The position numbers and the translations under genes were made by a program. The notes beneath the pieces were generated by a model. The model saw nothing but the letters and a program-made list of their open reading frames with translations, searched no databases and had not been told where the DNA came from. This document shows positions 1 to 7,483 of a DNA stretch of 21,929 nt, in pieces. Origin of the DNA: UMGS1002 sp050946195. Its GTDB lineage: Bacteria > Bacillota > Clostridia > Oscillospirales > CAG-272. Location of the stretch: the NCBI GenBank assembly GCA_050946195.1, contig JBMNUI010000036.1, positions 1-21,929 on the forward strand, written 5' to 3'. Positions within the stretch are counted from its first letter, which is position 1. Each line of letters opens with the position of its first letter.

Positions 1-488
1 TACCCAAGCAGGTGAGAATTGCGGTATTCATCGTGATTATCTCGGGATTCGTGACGGCAGTTGAGCTGCTTATGAAGGCTTACTTCTATGACCTTTACGG
101 CGCACTCGGGATATTCCTCCCGCTCATAGTCGTCAACTGCATCATACTGGCGCGCGCCGAGGCCTTTGCCTCAAAGAACCCGGTGCTGCCCAGCGCCATT
201 GACGGCCTGTCCTGTGGCATCGGCTTTACGCTGGCGTTGTTTGTGATAGCTTCGATACGCGAGTTGCTCGGCAACGGGACATTTCTCGGCTTTGAGGTGT
301 TCGGCGAGAACTACCCGGCGGCAGTGGTGTTTGTCCTGCCTGCCGGCGCTTTCCTGACACTCGGCTGCGTCATTGCTGCCGTGCAGGCGCTGAAAAACAA
401 GGCAGACGCCAAGAGGTCTGAAAAAGAAGCTGTTGCCGAGGCAGCCACAAACGCCGCGCCGGCGGCCACAAAGGAGGTGCAGGCATGA
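1..488 (+). CDS. rnfE: Electron transport complex subunit RnfE (5' end missing)
   Basis: This is the C-terminal part of RnfE, an integral membrane subunit of the Rnf complex, which couples electron transfer between reduced ferredoxin and NAD+ to ion movement across the membrane. The reading frame is open from base 3, so the true start lies outside the window; the GTG at 12 is an internal valine codon inside PKQVRI. Hydrophobic segments and the motifs GIFLPLIVVNCIILARAEAF and DGLSCGIGFTLAL are typical of RnfE/RnfA proteins. The C-terminal ~30 residues form an Ala/Lys/Glu-rich cytoplasmic tail. The stop overlaps the rnfA start (ATGA, 485-488), which indicates translational coupling. About 162 of the usual ~200 or more residues are present. 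Confidence 0.93.
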   Translation, partial: PKQVRIAVFIVIISGFVTAVELLMKAYFYDLYGALGIFLPLIVVNCIILARAEAFASKNPVLPSAIDGLSCGIGFTLALFVIASIRELLGNGTFLGFEVFGENYPAAVVFVLPAGAFLTLGCVIAAVQALKNKADAKRSEKEAVAEAATNAAPAATKEVQA

Positions 489-1072
489 GCTTTACCGACG
501 TTTTGCTGATAATGTTCGGCGTGATACTGGTCGATAACTTTATCTTCTCAAAGTTCCTCGGCATCTGCCCCTTCCTCGGTGTGTCCGATAAGCCGGCTAC
601 CGCGCTCGGGATGGGAATGGCGGTTATATTCGTCATTACACTTTCGAGCGGCGTAACCTGGGCGGTTTATTACCTGCTGCTCGAGCCGCTGGGGCTTGAA
701 TATCTGCGGACGGTTGCCTTCATTCTGGTAATCGCCGTGCTGGTACAGTTCATCGAGATGTTTCTGCGCAAGTTCGTGCCGGCGCTCTACAGCGCCATGG
801 GCATATACCTGCCGCTCATCACCACAAACTGCGCGGTCCTCGGCACAGCGCTGCTCAATATCCAGAACCGGTACAATTTTACAACCTCGGTCTGCTTCGG
901 TTTTGCCGCGGCGACCGGATTTACGCTTGCAATCGTGATTTTTGCGGGTCTGCGCGCAAGGATGGATGAAGCAGAGATGCCGCGCGCTTTCCGCGGATTT
1001 CCGATTACGATTATTGCCGCCGGTCTTCTGGCAATGGCCTTTGCGGGATTCTCGGGAATCAGCTTTGCATAA
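485..1072 (+). CDS. rnfA: Electron transport complex subunit RnfA
   Basis: RnfA, 195 residues, is the usual length for this polytopic membrane subunit of the ferredoxin:NAD+ oxidoreductase. It is homologous to RnfE, and both carry the same inverted-topology motifs: here NFIFSKFLGICPFLGVS near residue 18 and GIYLPLITTNCAVLG near residue 106. In the family, each of the RnfA/RnfE motifs contributes a conserved cysteine to a membrane-embedded iron-sulfur site; cysteines are visible at both places here. The ATG overlaps the rnfE stop, and the upstream AAGGAGG-like stretch at 471-477 serves as its ribosome binding site. The gene is followed after 12 bases by rnfB, so E-A-B form one transcription unit, in the order found in clostridial rnfCDGEAB operons. 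Confidence 0.95.
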   Translation: MSFTDVLLIMFGVILVDNFIFSKFLGICPFLGVSDKPATALGMGMAVIFVITLSSGVTWAVYYLLLEPLGLEYLRTVAFILVIAVLVQFIEMFLRKFVPALYSAMGIYLPLITTNCAVLGTALLNIQNRYNFTTSVCFGFAAATGFTLAIVIFAGLRARMDEAEMPRAFRGFPITIIAAGLLAMAFAGFSGISFA

Positions 1073-1084
1073 GGGGGATTTGAG

Positions 1085-1930
1085 ATGAAGGAAATACTTA
1101 TTCCCGTAGCGGTGCTTGGCGGACTGGGGCTGGTTTTCGGCGTCCTGCTTGCCATTGCCGCAAAGGTCTTTTCAGTTAAGACCGACGAGCGGGTAACAGC
1201 GATAACCGAGCTTTTACCGGGCGCCAACTGCGGCGGCTGCGGGTACTCGGGCTGCGCCCAGCTTGCCGAGGCCATTGTAAAGGGCGAGGCAAGCCCAAAT
1301 GCCTGTAGCGTCGGCGGCAATGCGGTTGCTGAGGCAATAGGCAGGATAATGGGTGTCGAAGTTGAGCGGACCGTGAGGAAAAGGGCGCAGGTTATGTGCT
1401 CGGGCACCGGCAATCTGGCAACCAAGAAGTATGTATATAAGGGTGTTGCCGACTGCGTTGCCGCGCAGCTGCTCGGCGGGGGCGACAAGCTCTGCTCCTA
1501 CGGCTGTATCGGCCTTGGGACCTGCGTGGCCGCCTGCCCGTACGACGCCATTGAAGTAGTCGACGGCGTGGCTGTGGTTGACAGCAAAAAATGCCGCGGC
1601 TGCGCTGCCTGTGTCAAGTCCTGTCCGCGCGGGCTTATCGAGATGATACCCTACGACGCGACCCAGTGGGTGGCCTGCAAGTCACAGGAGAAGGGCGCGG
1701 TGACACGCGCTCAGTGCAGGGTGGGCTGCATAGGCTGCAAAATCTGCGAGCGCAACTGCCCCTCAAAGGCGATTGAGGTTTCAAACTTCCTTGCCAAAAT
1801 TAGTTATGATCAGTGCACCGGATGCAACATATGTGTTGAGAAATGCCCGCAGCACACAATCTGGTCTGCCAAAATTGAGGACGGCAGGCTGGTCATAAAC
1901 CGCGAGATGTCCGAGGAAAAAGCGAAGTAA
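1085..1930 (+). CDS. rnfB: Electron transport complex subunit RnfB (polyferredoxin)
   Basis: RnfB, 281 residues, is thought to be the ferredoxin-accepting polyferredoxin subunit on the cytoplasmic face. It has one N-terminal membrane helix (about residues 7-27). A four-Cys Fe-S domain follows, with C49, C52, C57 and C74 (NCGGCGYSGC). The remainder holds ferredoxin-type cysteine clusters at about 137-151, 170-180, 211-225 and 244-254 (CRGCAACVKSC, CIGCKICERNC, CTGCNICVEKC). This Cys content is that of the clostridial RnfB. A GGGGG stretch sits 8-10 bases before the ATG. It is the last gene of the operon: a hairpin terminator begins 31 bases after the stop. Confidence 0.96.
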   Translation: MKEILIPVAVLGGLGLVFGVLLAIAAKVFSVKTDERVTAITELLPGANCGGCGYSGCAQLAEAIVKGEASPNACSVGGNAVAEAIGRIMGVEVERTVRKRAQVMCSGTGNLATKKYVYKGVADCVAAQLLGGGDKLCSYGCIGLGTCVAACPYDAIEVVDGVAVVDSKKCRGCAACVKSCPRGLIEMIPYDATQWVACKSQEKGAVTRAQCRVGCIGCKICERNCPSKAIEVSNFLAKISYDQCTGCNICVEKCPQHTIWSAKIEDGRLVINREMSEEKAK

Positions 1931-1961
1931 GAGTTACATAAGCGCTTTTTACGGAATTCAT

Positions 1962-2003
1962 TCAGCCCTCAGGCGGGAATCCCCGTCTGGGGGCTGAACT
2001 TTT
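1962..2003 (+). terminator. Rho-independent terminator of the rnf operon
   Basis: A 16-bp stem is formed by 1962-1977 and 1982-1997 (14 Watson-Crick pairs and two G-U pairs) with the loop AATC. It is followed, after AC, by a short run of four T. It lies directly after rnfB and before an independent promoter at 2041. Confidence 0.85.
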
Positions 2004-2040
2004 GCTCGGTAAAATGTTCCAGAAAAATGTCGAGAAGCAG

Positions 2041-2069
2041 TTGACATATAAAGGGTAATATAGTATAAT
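2041..2069 (+). promoter_or_regulatory. Consensus sigma-A promoter
   Basis: TTGACA at 2041-2046 and TATAAT at 2064-2069 are both perfect and separated by 17 bases. The expected start of transcription is near 2076. It drives the sigma-like gene at 2246 with a leader of about 170 bases. With no repressor this would be a very strong promoter, which makes the adjacent palindrome (2082-2093) meaningful. Confidence 0.85.
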
Positions 2070-2081
2070 TTATACAAGCCA

Positions 2082-2093
2082 GAACAAATGTTC
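2082..2093. promoter_or_regulatory. LexA (DinR) box-like palindrome
   Basis: GAACAAATGTTC is a palindrome of the form GAAC-N4-GTTC. The Gram-positive LexA/DinR box is CGAACRNRYGTTYC. The core and the RNRY spacer (AAAT) both match; the outer C on the left is an A and the last base is G. It sits about 6-17 bases downstream of the expected transcription start, where a bound repressor would block transcription. The identification as a LexA site is by sequence match only. Confidence 0.5.
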
Positions 2094-2245
2094 GCGGTTT
2101 TCTTGTCAGAATTGCAAAGTTACTCGTATGGCAAACAGCTGAATCAGGAATTTAAAAGAATGGATTTAGGGTACGTTATGTAAGGTTTTTGGCGACTTGT
2201 TGCCGAGCAGGGTTTTTCTGCCGGAGGAAAAGAAAGCGGGGCAAA

Positions 2246-2644
2246 ATGAGCTTTACCGATAACAGACCAAGTGCTGTGGCGGAAATGGCCGAATATCTTG
2301 AAAACTACCGCTTCGGCCTCAAAATGGTAGAAATTAACAAGTACGAAAAAGAATACTTCAGGGAGCGTGACAATCGGGAAGACGACGGGTGCGGGGCTTT
2401 CGGTGAGGACGACGAGGCATACATTAAGGCAAAAATGTTTGAAATTAAAAGATTTGTGACCTCGCTGCCACCGGACGACCGGAAATTGTTTCTTTATTAC
2501 CATTACATCAGGTGCGAGACTGTCGAGAGGTGCGCCGAGCTGCTGAAAATCTCGCGGCGCAGTGCATACAGGCTAAAGCGCCGGGCGCTTGAGTACGCGG
2601 CGATAAAGTATCGGAGTTTTTCAAAAAAAGAATATGATATGTGA
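2246..2644 (+). CDS. Small sigma-70 region 4-like helix-turn-helix protein
   Basis: A 132-residue protein of unknown specific function. The N-terminal half (1-60) is charged and predicted helical. The C-terminal half (about 66-122) reads like sigma-70 region 4: SLPPDDRKLFLYYHYIRC, then ETVERCAELLKISRRSAYR as the helix-turn-helix and KRRALEY after it. Region 2 is absent, so it is not a complete sigma factor; similar small proteins occur in phages and Clostridia as transcription activators. I chose ATG 2246 (MSFTDNR) because the upstream in-frame extension to 2189 is Cys/Arg-rich and unlike protein. The Shine-Dalgarno is not ideal: GGAGGAA at 2223 is far, and GCGGGG at 2236 is closer. It has its own consensus promoter with a possible LexA box. 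Confidence 0.7.
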   Translation: MSFTDNRPSAVAEMAEYLENYRFGLKMVEINKYEKEYFRERDNREDDGCGAFGEDDEAYIKAKMFEIKRFVTSLPPDDRKLFLYYHYIRCETVERCAELLKISRRSAYRLKRRALEYAAIKYRSFSKKEYDM

Positions 2645-2733
2645 TAATGCGACAAGATATTATACACGGGTCTTTTTATGCCCATCGGCTACTTGAGATA
2701 TCCGTAAAACCGGAAAAGCAGAAAGGAAGCAAA

Positions 2734-2970
2734 ATGAAAAACAATCTGTTCTTAACCTTAGGCGCGGTTGCGGTGGGGCTTGCAGCCGCCGGAGCAATAG
2801 GCTATGCAGCCGGCAGATCAATGAACGGCACAAGACGAGACAGGCCGGCCGGTACCTTAAAAAACACAATGGGAAGCATGTCGATAAATGATGACTTTAC
2901 AGAAATAGACAAGGAGATTATAGCCGAGGTGGTCGGGCGCGAGTCGGGGATGAACAGCGCCATAGGCTGA
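2734..2970 (+). CDS. Small membrane protein with glycine-zipper helix
   Basis: A 78-residue protein I cannot name. Residues 4-25 form one membrane helix rich in Gly and Ala (GAVAVGLAAAGAIGYAAG), with small residues spaced as in helix-packing glycine zippers. The remainder is short, charged and probably cytoplasmic, including a DDFTEIDKEI stretch. The shape recalls YtxH-like proteins, but that is only a resemblance. The start ATG 2734 is preceded by AAAGGAAG at 2722-2729; a longer in-frame extension to 2641 lacks a binding site. It lies 89 bases after the sigma-like gene with no terminator between, so both may share a transcript. A strong terminator follows at 3029. Confidence 0.65.
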   Translation: MKNNLFLTLGAVAVGLAAAGAIGYAAGRSMNGTRRDRPAGTLKNTMGSMSINDDFTEIDKEIIAEVVGRESGMNSAIG

Positions 2971-3028
2971 GTTTCGAGCCGGGACTTTGCCGGGGCTCGA
3001 TTGCCGGCAACCGGACATCGCAGAAAAG

Positions 3029-3077
3029 GCGCCGCACAACGCTGCCGACAGGCCGTCGGCAGGCGGCGCTGTTTTTT
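3029..3077 (+). terminator. Rho-independent terminator
   Basis: A two-part stem: GCGCCGC (3029-3035) pairs with GCGGCGC (3063-3069), and inside it CTGCCGAC (3042-3049) pairs with GTCGGCAG (3055-3062). It is followed by TGTTTTTT. It closes the 2246-2970 unit before the marR promoter. Confidence 0.85.
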
Positions 3078-3110
3078 GTCATGTGGTGCATTTTATTGAA
3101 TGACAAACTA

Positions 3111-3138
3111 TTGACAATGGCGGGATGTGTGATATAAT
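3111..3138 (+). promoter_or_regulatory. marR-ABC operon promoter
   Basis: TTGACA at 3111-3116 and TATAAT at 3133-3138 with a 16-base spacer. Both hexamers are perfect. The expected start falls inside the palindrome at 3141-3154. Confidence 0.8.
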
Positions 3139-3140
3139 AT

Positions 3141-3154
3141 GTTGCGGACGCAAC
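3141..3154. promoter_or_regulatory. Probable MarR operator (perfect palindrome)
   Basis: GTTGCGGACGCAAC is a perfect inverted repeat (6 bp arms around GA) starting two bases after the -10 box. The length and position are those of an autoregulatory MarR-family operator, and the first gene downstream encodes a MarR protein. Assignment to that protein is an inference from position. Confidence 0.7.
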
Positions 3155-3194
3155 TTTTTTATTGCATAAAAAAAGTGGAAAAGGAGATTTCTCC

Positions 3195-3650
3195 ATGCCG
3201 TCTTTTATGAGGAAAATAAGTATCATAAGCCGCTGCGCCGTGATGTACCGAGCTGAAAAGCTCAAGGACACCGGGCTTGGCGGCGGCCATCTCAGCTATA
3301 TCCTGACCCTCTGCCGGCATCCGGGAATGTCGCAGGAGCAGATAGCACGGCATATTTACATCAATAAAAGCAACGTGACCCGCCATTTGGCACAACTTGA
3401 GCAAAGAGGGTTTGTCGAGCGCAGGCAGAACGAAAAGGACCGGCGCGAGCAGCTTGTCTATCCCACCAAAAAGGCCTATGACGTGCTGCCTGAGGTGACC
3501 GCCGTGATACGAAGTTGGAACGAATACCTCACCGAGGGTTTCAGCGACGAGGAAATGGAGCAGTTCAACGCCATGCTTGACAGAATTGCCCGGCGGGCGA
3601 TTGATGCTGTCAACAAGGAATTTGAGGAAGACTCGCCGCTCGACAACTGA
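3195..3650 (+). CDS. MarR family transcriptional regulator
   Basis: A 151-residue winged-helix regulator of the MarR family, likely a dimeric repressor of its own operon. The recognition region is MSQEQIARHIYINKSNVTRHLAQLEQRGFV (about 45-74; recognition helix around 57-69), followed by the wing with the typical D-R-R signature (NEKDRREQLVYPT, 79-91). The C-terminal helices (about 95-145) would form the dimer interface. The start at 3195 has AAGGAG 8 bases upstream; the ATG at 3162 falls before this site. It is followed by two ABC exporter genes, the common arrangement where a MarR protein senses a toxic compound and releases expression of an efflux pump. Confidence 0.9.
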   Translation: MPSFMRKISIISRCAVMYRAEKLKDTGLGGGHLSYILTLCRHPGMSQEQIARHIYINKSNVTRHLAQLEQRGFVERRQNEKDRREQLVYPTKKAYDVLPEVTAVIRSWNEYLTEGFSDEEMEQFNAMLDRIARRAIDAVNKEFEEDSPLDN

Positions 3651-3772
3651 GGCTTTTTGCCGGCGTGATGTCGGGTATTACCGAAGCCCGCACGCGGGGA
3701 CTAACCGCGGTGCCACAAGCGGACTCTTGACTACATGAAAGAACAAGCCGCAGGCTGCGGCATGAGGATATA

Positions 3773-5500
3773 ATGAAGTACTTACTCAAATATATCAAAC
3801 CCTTTTACAAGCGCATGACGTGGGGCTTTACCATCAAGGTTCTGGGGACCCTCGTCGAGCTTTTTATACCGTATATTTTAAGCTACATAATCGATGAAAT
3901 TGTACCTCAGAGAAGTGTCGGAAAGATTATTGTTGGAGGCGTTTTGATGATTGCCTGCGCGCTCGCCGCCGTGACAATGAACGTCACGGCCAACCGCATG
4001 GCGTCAAAGGTGGCGCGCGACGCCTGCGAGCTTGTCAGGCATGATTTGTTTGCCAAGACCATGCGGCTCTCTGGCGTGCAGGTCGACAAATTCACGATAC
4101 CCAGCCTTGAATCAAGGCTTACAAGCGATACATACCATTTCCACAGGTTTCTGACGAGCATACAGCGCATAGGAGTGCGCGCGCCTATTCTGCTTTTCGG
4201 CGGACTTGTTATCACGCTGATAATCGACTGGCGTCTGTCGCTTATCATGTTCTCGATTCTGCCGCTGATAACTCTGTCGGTCTTTTTTATTTCCAGGCGG
4301 GGCGTGCCGCTCTACACCGAGGTGCAGAAGGCTGTCGACAACATGACGCGGGTGGTCCGCGAGGACGCGCAGGGAATCCGGGTCATAAAAGCACTCTCGA
4401 AGGCCGACTACGAGCGGCGGCGCTTTGACAAGACAAATGTGACGCTGATGCGGACCGAGCAGAAGGCCGGTATAACCATGGCGGCCTCAAACCCGCTTAT
4501 GACCTTAATAATGAATGCCGGTATTGTGGCGGTGATTTTCATCGGGGCGCTGCTTGTCGACCGCGGGCAGACGCAGACCGGAAAAATCATCGCCTTCACG
4601 CAGTATTTTACCATGATTTCGCAGGCGATGCTCGGAATCACGCGGATGTTTGTCATGTACACCCGCAGCAGCGCATCGGCCAAAAGAATTGCAGAGGTAC
4701 TCAATACCGGCGAGGACCTGCCGGTCCTGTCGCAAACAGCCATACCGCGCCGTCCTCGGCCTGACGGTTACATAGTATTCGATAAGGTTTGTTTTTCCTA
4801 CAACAAAAAGAAATACGACGTTGCCGACATCAGTTTTTCAGTGAGGCGCGGCGGCACGCTCGGGATTATCGGCGCGACCGGCAGCGGAAAATCGACAATC
4901 CTGCGCCTGCTCATGCGGTTTTATGACGTCGACTCGGGCAGGATTCTCATCGACGGGCGGGATGTGAGGACAATCCCGCAGCACGAACTTCACAGCATGT
5001 TCGGTGTTGCCATGCAGAGTGACTTTCTCTACGCCGACACGATAGAGGAAAATGTGAAGTTCGGACGGGATATTTCACGCAAGGATATGGAGAGGGCTGC
5101 AGAAATCGCGCAGGCCGCCGAATTTATTAATTCCTTTGAGGACGGCTGGCAGCATATGCTGACCCAAAAGGGCACCAATCTCAGCGGCGGACAGCGGCAG
5201 CGGCTGCTTATCACCCGCGCGCTTGCCGGCAACCCGAAAATCCTTTTGCTTGACGACTCGTCGTCGGCACTTGACTATAAAACCGACGCAAAGCTCCGCC
5301 GCGCCATAGCTCAGGCCGGCGGCGGGATGACCACGATAATCGTCGCGCAGCGCGTCAGCTCGGTAATGAACTCCGACATGATAATCGTGCTTGACGAGGG
5401 CAGGATTATCGGCGCGGGCAGGCATGAGGAGCTGCTGCGCGAATGCGAGGTCTACCGCGAAATCAGCAATTCACAGATGGGGGGTGCTTTCATTGACTAA
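3773..5500 (+). CDS. ABC exporter half-transporter, degenerate-site partner
   Basis: A 575-residue half-transporter with an N-terminal six-helix membrane domain (about 1-310) and a C-terminal ATPase domain. Walker A is GATGSGKST (367-375) and the signature LSGGQ (470-474) is intact. The Walker B end is DD (494-495) instead of DE, and the switch position is Gln (AQR, Q526) instead of His. In heterodimeric ABC exporters (BmrC/D, TM287/288 type) this is the subunit carrying the non-hydrolysing site. It lies 122 bases after marR with no terminator between. A GCCGCA/TGCGGC hairpin (3747-3761) sits just before the Shine-Dalgarno GAGG (3764-3767). Substrate is unknown; drug or toxin efflux is inferred from the MarR neighbour. 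Confidence 0.9.
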   Translation: MKYLLKYIKPFYKRMTWGFTIKVLGTLVELFIPYILSYIIDEIVPQRSVGKIIVGGVLMIACALAAVTMNVTANRMASKVARDACELVRHDLFAKTMRLSGVQVDKFTIPSLESRLTSDTYHFHRFLTSIQRIGVRAPILLFGGLVITLIIDWRLSLIMFSILPLITLSVFFISRRGVPLYTEVQKAVDNMTRVVREDAQGIRVIKALSKADYERRRFDKTNVTLMRTEQKAGITMAASNPLMTLIMNAGIVAVIFIGALLVDRGQTQTGKIIAFTQYFTMISQAMLGITRMFVMYTRSSASAKRIAEVLNTGEDLPVLSQTAIPRRPRPDGYIVFDKVCFSYNKKKYDVADISFSVRRGGTLGIIGATGSGKSTILRLLMRFYDVDSGRILIDGRDVRTIPQHELHSMFGVAMQSDFLYADTIEENVKFGRDISRKDMERAAEIAQAAEFINSFEDGWQHMLTQKGTNLSGGQRQRLLITRALAGNPKILLLDDSSSALDYKTDAKLRRAIAQAGGGMTTIIVAQRVSSVMNSDMIIVLDEGRIIGAGRHEELLRECEVYREISNSQMGGAFID

Positions 5501-7388
5501 CCCCGGCTTTATGATGGGCGGCGGCGGTGGCGGGCTCGGACGTTCGCGTTCGCTGAACAGCCCCACGCCCGAGGAGAAAATAGACAAAAAGACAAAAACC
5601 CGGGTGCTGTTTCGACTTGCCGGATACATGCTCAGGCATAAATGGCTGTTGATACTGGTGTTTGCGCTCATGATTGCCTCAAACCTTCTGGCGCTGGTCG
5701 GCCCGAAGCTGTCGGGGCTGGCGGTTGACGCCATAGGCTACGGGGACGAGCCGGTAAAGCTCGATCAGGTCTTTTACTACAGCGGGCTGATGCTGGCCTT
5801 TTACACTGCGTCGGTGGTGCTTTCGTACATACTTGCCATCGTGATGATTCGGCTGAGCCAAAAAATCATCTACACCATGCGGCGGCAGATATTCGACAAA
5901 CTGGTCGACCTTCCGGTCAGCTTTTTCGACACCCATGCGACCGGTGATATTATAAGCCACATTTCATATGATGTCGATACCGTCAATGCCTCGCTCTCGC
6001 ATGACCTCATACAGGTGTGCGTGAGCGTCATTACCGTGACCGGTTCGCTTATCATGATGATATCGATTTCCCCCACGCTGGTCGGGATATTTGCGATAAC
6101 CGTTCCGGCTTCGATTATCTTCACGCGTTACAAGAGCAAAAGAATCAGGCCGCTGTTTAAGAAGCGCTCGATAAAGCTGGGTATTTTGAACGGCTTTGCC
6201 GAGGAGATGCTCTCGGGCCAGCGGGTCATCAAGGCATACGGCCGTGAGGAGGTCATCACCCGCCGGTTTGATGAGCGCAATAAAGAGGCGGTCAACGCAT
6301 ACTACGAGGCCGAATACCACGGCGCGTTAATCGGCCCGGGGGTAAACTTCATAAACAACCTCTCTATTGCCTTCGTTACAATCTTCGGCGGCATATTCTT
6401 TATGTTCTCGCAGAGCGGCGCGATAGCCGAAGGCTCGGTGTTCTTCATGACGCTCGGCGGAATTACGGCATTTGTGCAGTATTCCCGCAAGTTTGCCGGC
6501 CCGATAAACGAATTTGCCAACATTCTGAGCGACCTGCAGTCTGCACTGGCTGCCGCCGAGAGGGTTTTTCGGATCATCGACGAAAAGACCGAAGACGAGG
6601 TGAGTGCCGAGAAGCCCGGGAATCGCGGCTATTCGGGCAGCACCGAACTTACCGATGTCAGGGGGCATGTCAAACTTAACCATGTTAAATTCGGTTACCT
6701 ACCCGAAAAAACCATAATTCACGATTTGTCAATCGACGTGACGCCCGGGAGCACGGTAGCCATCGTCGGGCCGACAGGTGCCGGGAAAACCACGATCATC
6801 AACCTGCTTATGCGTTTTTATGACGTCGATTCGGGCAGGATTTTCATAGACAATAAGGAGATAAGGGACCTGACGCGCAAGAGTCTGAGGCGCGCCTATA
6901 CCATGGTCCTGCAGGACACCTGGCTTTTCGGCGGCACGATATATGAGAACATCACCTACGCCAAGGAAGAGGCCACAATGGAGGAGGTTGTTGCCGCGGC
7001 CAAGGCCGCCAAAATCCATTCCTTCATCGAATCGCTTCCCGACGGCTACAACACAATGATTACAGACGACGGGATAAACATCTCAAAGGGCCAGAAGCAA
7101 CTTATTACCATGGCGCGGGCGATGCTGCCCAAAGCGCCGATGCTGATACTCGACGAGGCGACCTCAAACGTAGACTCGCGCACCGAAATCAAAATACAGG
7201 AGGCGATGCGCGGGCTCATGAAGGGCAGAACCTGCTTTATAATCGCCCACCGGCTCTCAACCATACAAAATGCCGATGTAATACTGGTGGTCAAAGACGG
7301 CAACGTCATAGAGCAGGGAAATCATGAGCAGCTTATGGCCGCGGGCGGGTTTTACAGTTCTCTCTACAACTCGCAGTTCGACCAGTGA
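5493..7388 (+). CDS. ABC exporter half-transporter, catalytic-site partner
   Basis: A half-transporter of about 631 residues and the partner of the preceding protein. Walker A is GPTGAGKTT (426-434), Walker B ends in DE (D554-E555) and the switch histidine is present (AHR, H586). The signature is degenerate (SKGQ, 531-534, instead of SGGQ). This subunit therefore supplies the ATPase residues of the good site and the partner supplies its LSGGQ. The N terminus has a run of six glycines in NPGFMMGGGGGG, a loosely conserved feature in this family. No ATG fits well: TTG 5493 has GGGGGTG about 8 bases upstream and overlaps the previous gene by 8 bases; GTG 5484 and ATG 5511 are alternatives. Confidence 0.88.
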   Translation: MTNPGFMMGGGGGGLGRSRSLNSPTPEEKIDKKTKTRVLFRLAGYMLRHKWLLILVFALMIASNLLALVGPKLSGLAVDAIGYGDEPVKLDQVFYYSGLMLAFYTASVVLSYILAIVMIRLSQKIIYTMRRQIFDKLVDLPVSFFDTHATGDIISHISYDVDTVNASLSHDLIQVCVSVITVTGSLIMMISISPTLVGIFAITVPASIIFTRYKSKRIRPLFKKRSIKLGILNGFAEEMLSGQRVIKAYGREEVITRRFDERNKEAVNAYYEAEYHGALIGPGVNFINNLSIAFVTIFGGIFFMFSQSGAIAEGSVFFMTLGGITAFVQYSRKFAGPINEFANILSDLQSALAAAERVFRIIDEKTEDEVSAEKPGNRGYSGSTELTDVRGHVKLNHVKFGYLPEKTIIHDLSIDVTPGSTVAIVGPTGAGKTTIINLLMRFYDVDSGRIFIDNKEIRDLTRKSLRRAYTMVLQDTWLFGGTIYENITYAKEEATMEEVVAAAKAAKIHSFIESLPDGYNTMITDDGINISKGQKQLITMARAMLPKAPMLILDEATSNVDSRTEIKIQEAMRGLMKGRTCFIIAHRLSTIQNADVILVVKDGNVIEQGNHEQLMAAGGFYSSLYNSQFDQ

Positions 7389-7416
7389 CATATTCTTGCG
7401 CCTGCCGGACAGGGGA

Positions 7417-7443
7417 TTGACAAAAGAGCGCGGAAGGTATACT
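7417..7443 (+). promoter_or_regulatory. Probable ktrBA promoter
   Basis: TTGACA at 7417-7422 is perfect. TATACT at 7438-7443 gives a short 15-base spacer; the overlapping TACTAT at 7440 gives 17 bases but matches the consensus less well. It lies between the ABC genes and ktrB, so the potassium genes probably have their own transcript. Confidence 0.5.
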
Positions 7444-7483
7444 ATATAAAAAACGGTAGGGACAATCTGCCAGAAGGGTAGGC

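Noticed and set aside
787..1488. 233-codon minus-strand frame across rnfA and rnfB
   Set aside because: It is antisense to two clear genes and has a low-complexity Ser/Pro/Ala composition typical of shadow frames.
2088..2183. 31-codon frame in the leader of the sigma-like gene
   Set aside because: No Shine-Dalgarno, codon use unlike the neighbours, and its start codon lies inside the LexA-like palindrome.
2246..2644. Complete sigma factor
   Set aside because: Only a region 4-like part is present; region 2, needed for core binding and -10 recognition, is missing.
3651..3772. Separate promoter or terminator between marR and the ABC genes
   Set aside because: The GCCGCA/TGCGGC hairpin has no T-run and no convincing -35/-10 pair is seen, so the genes are taken as one operon.
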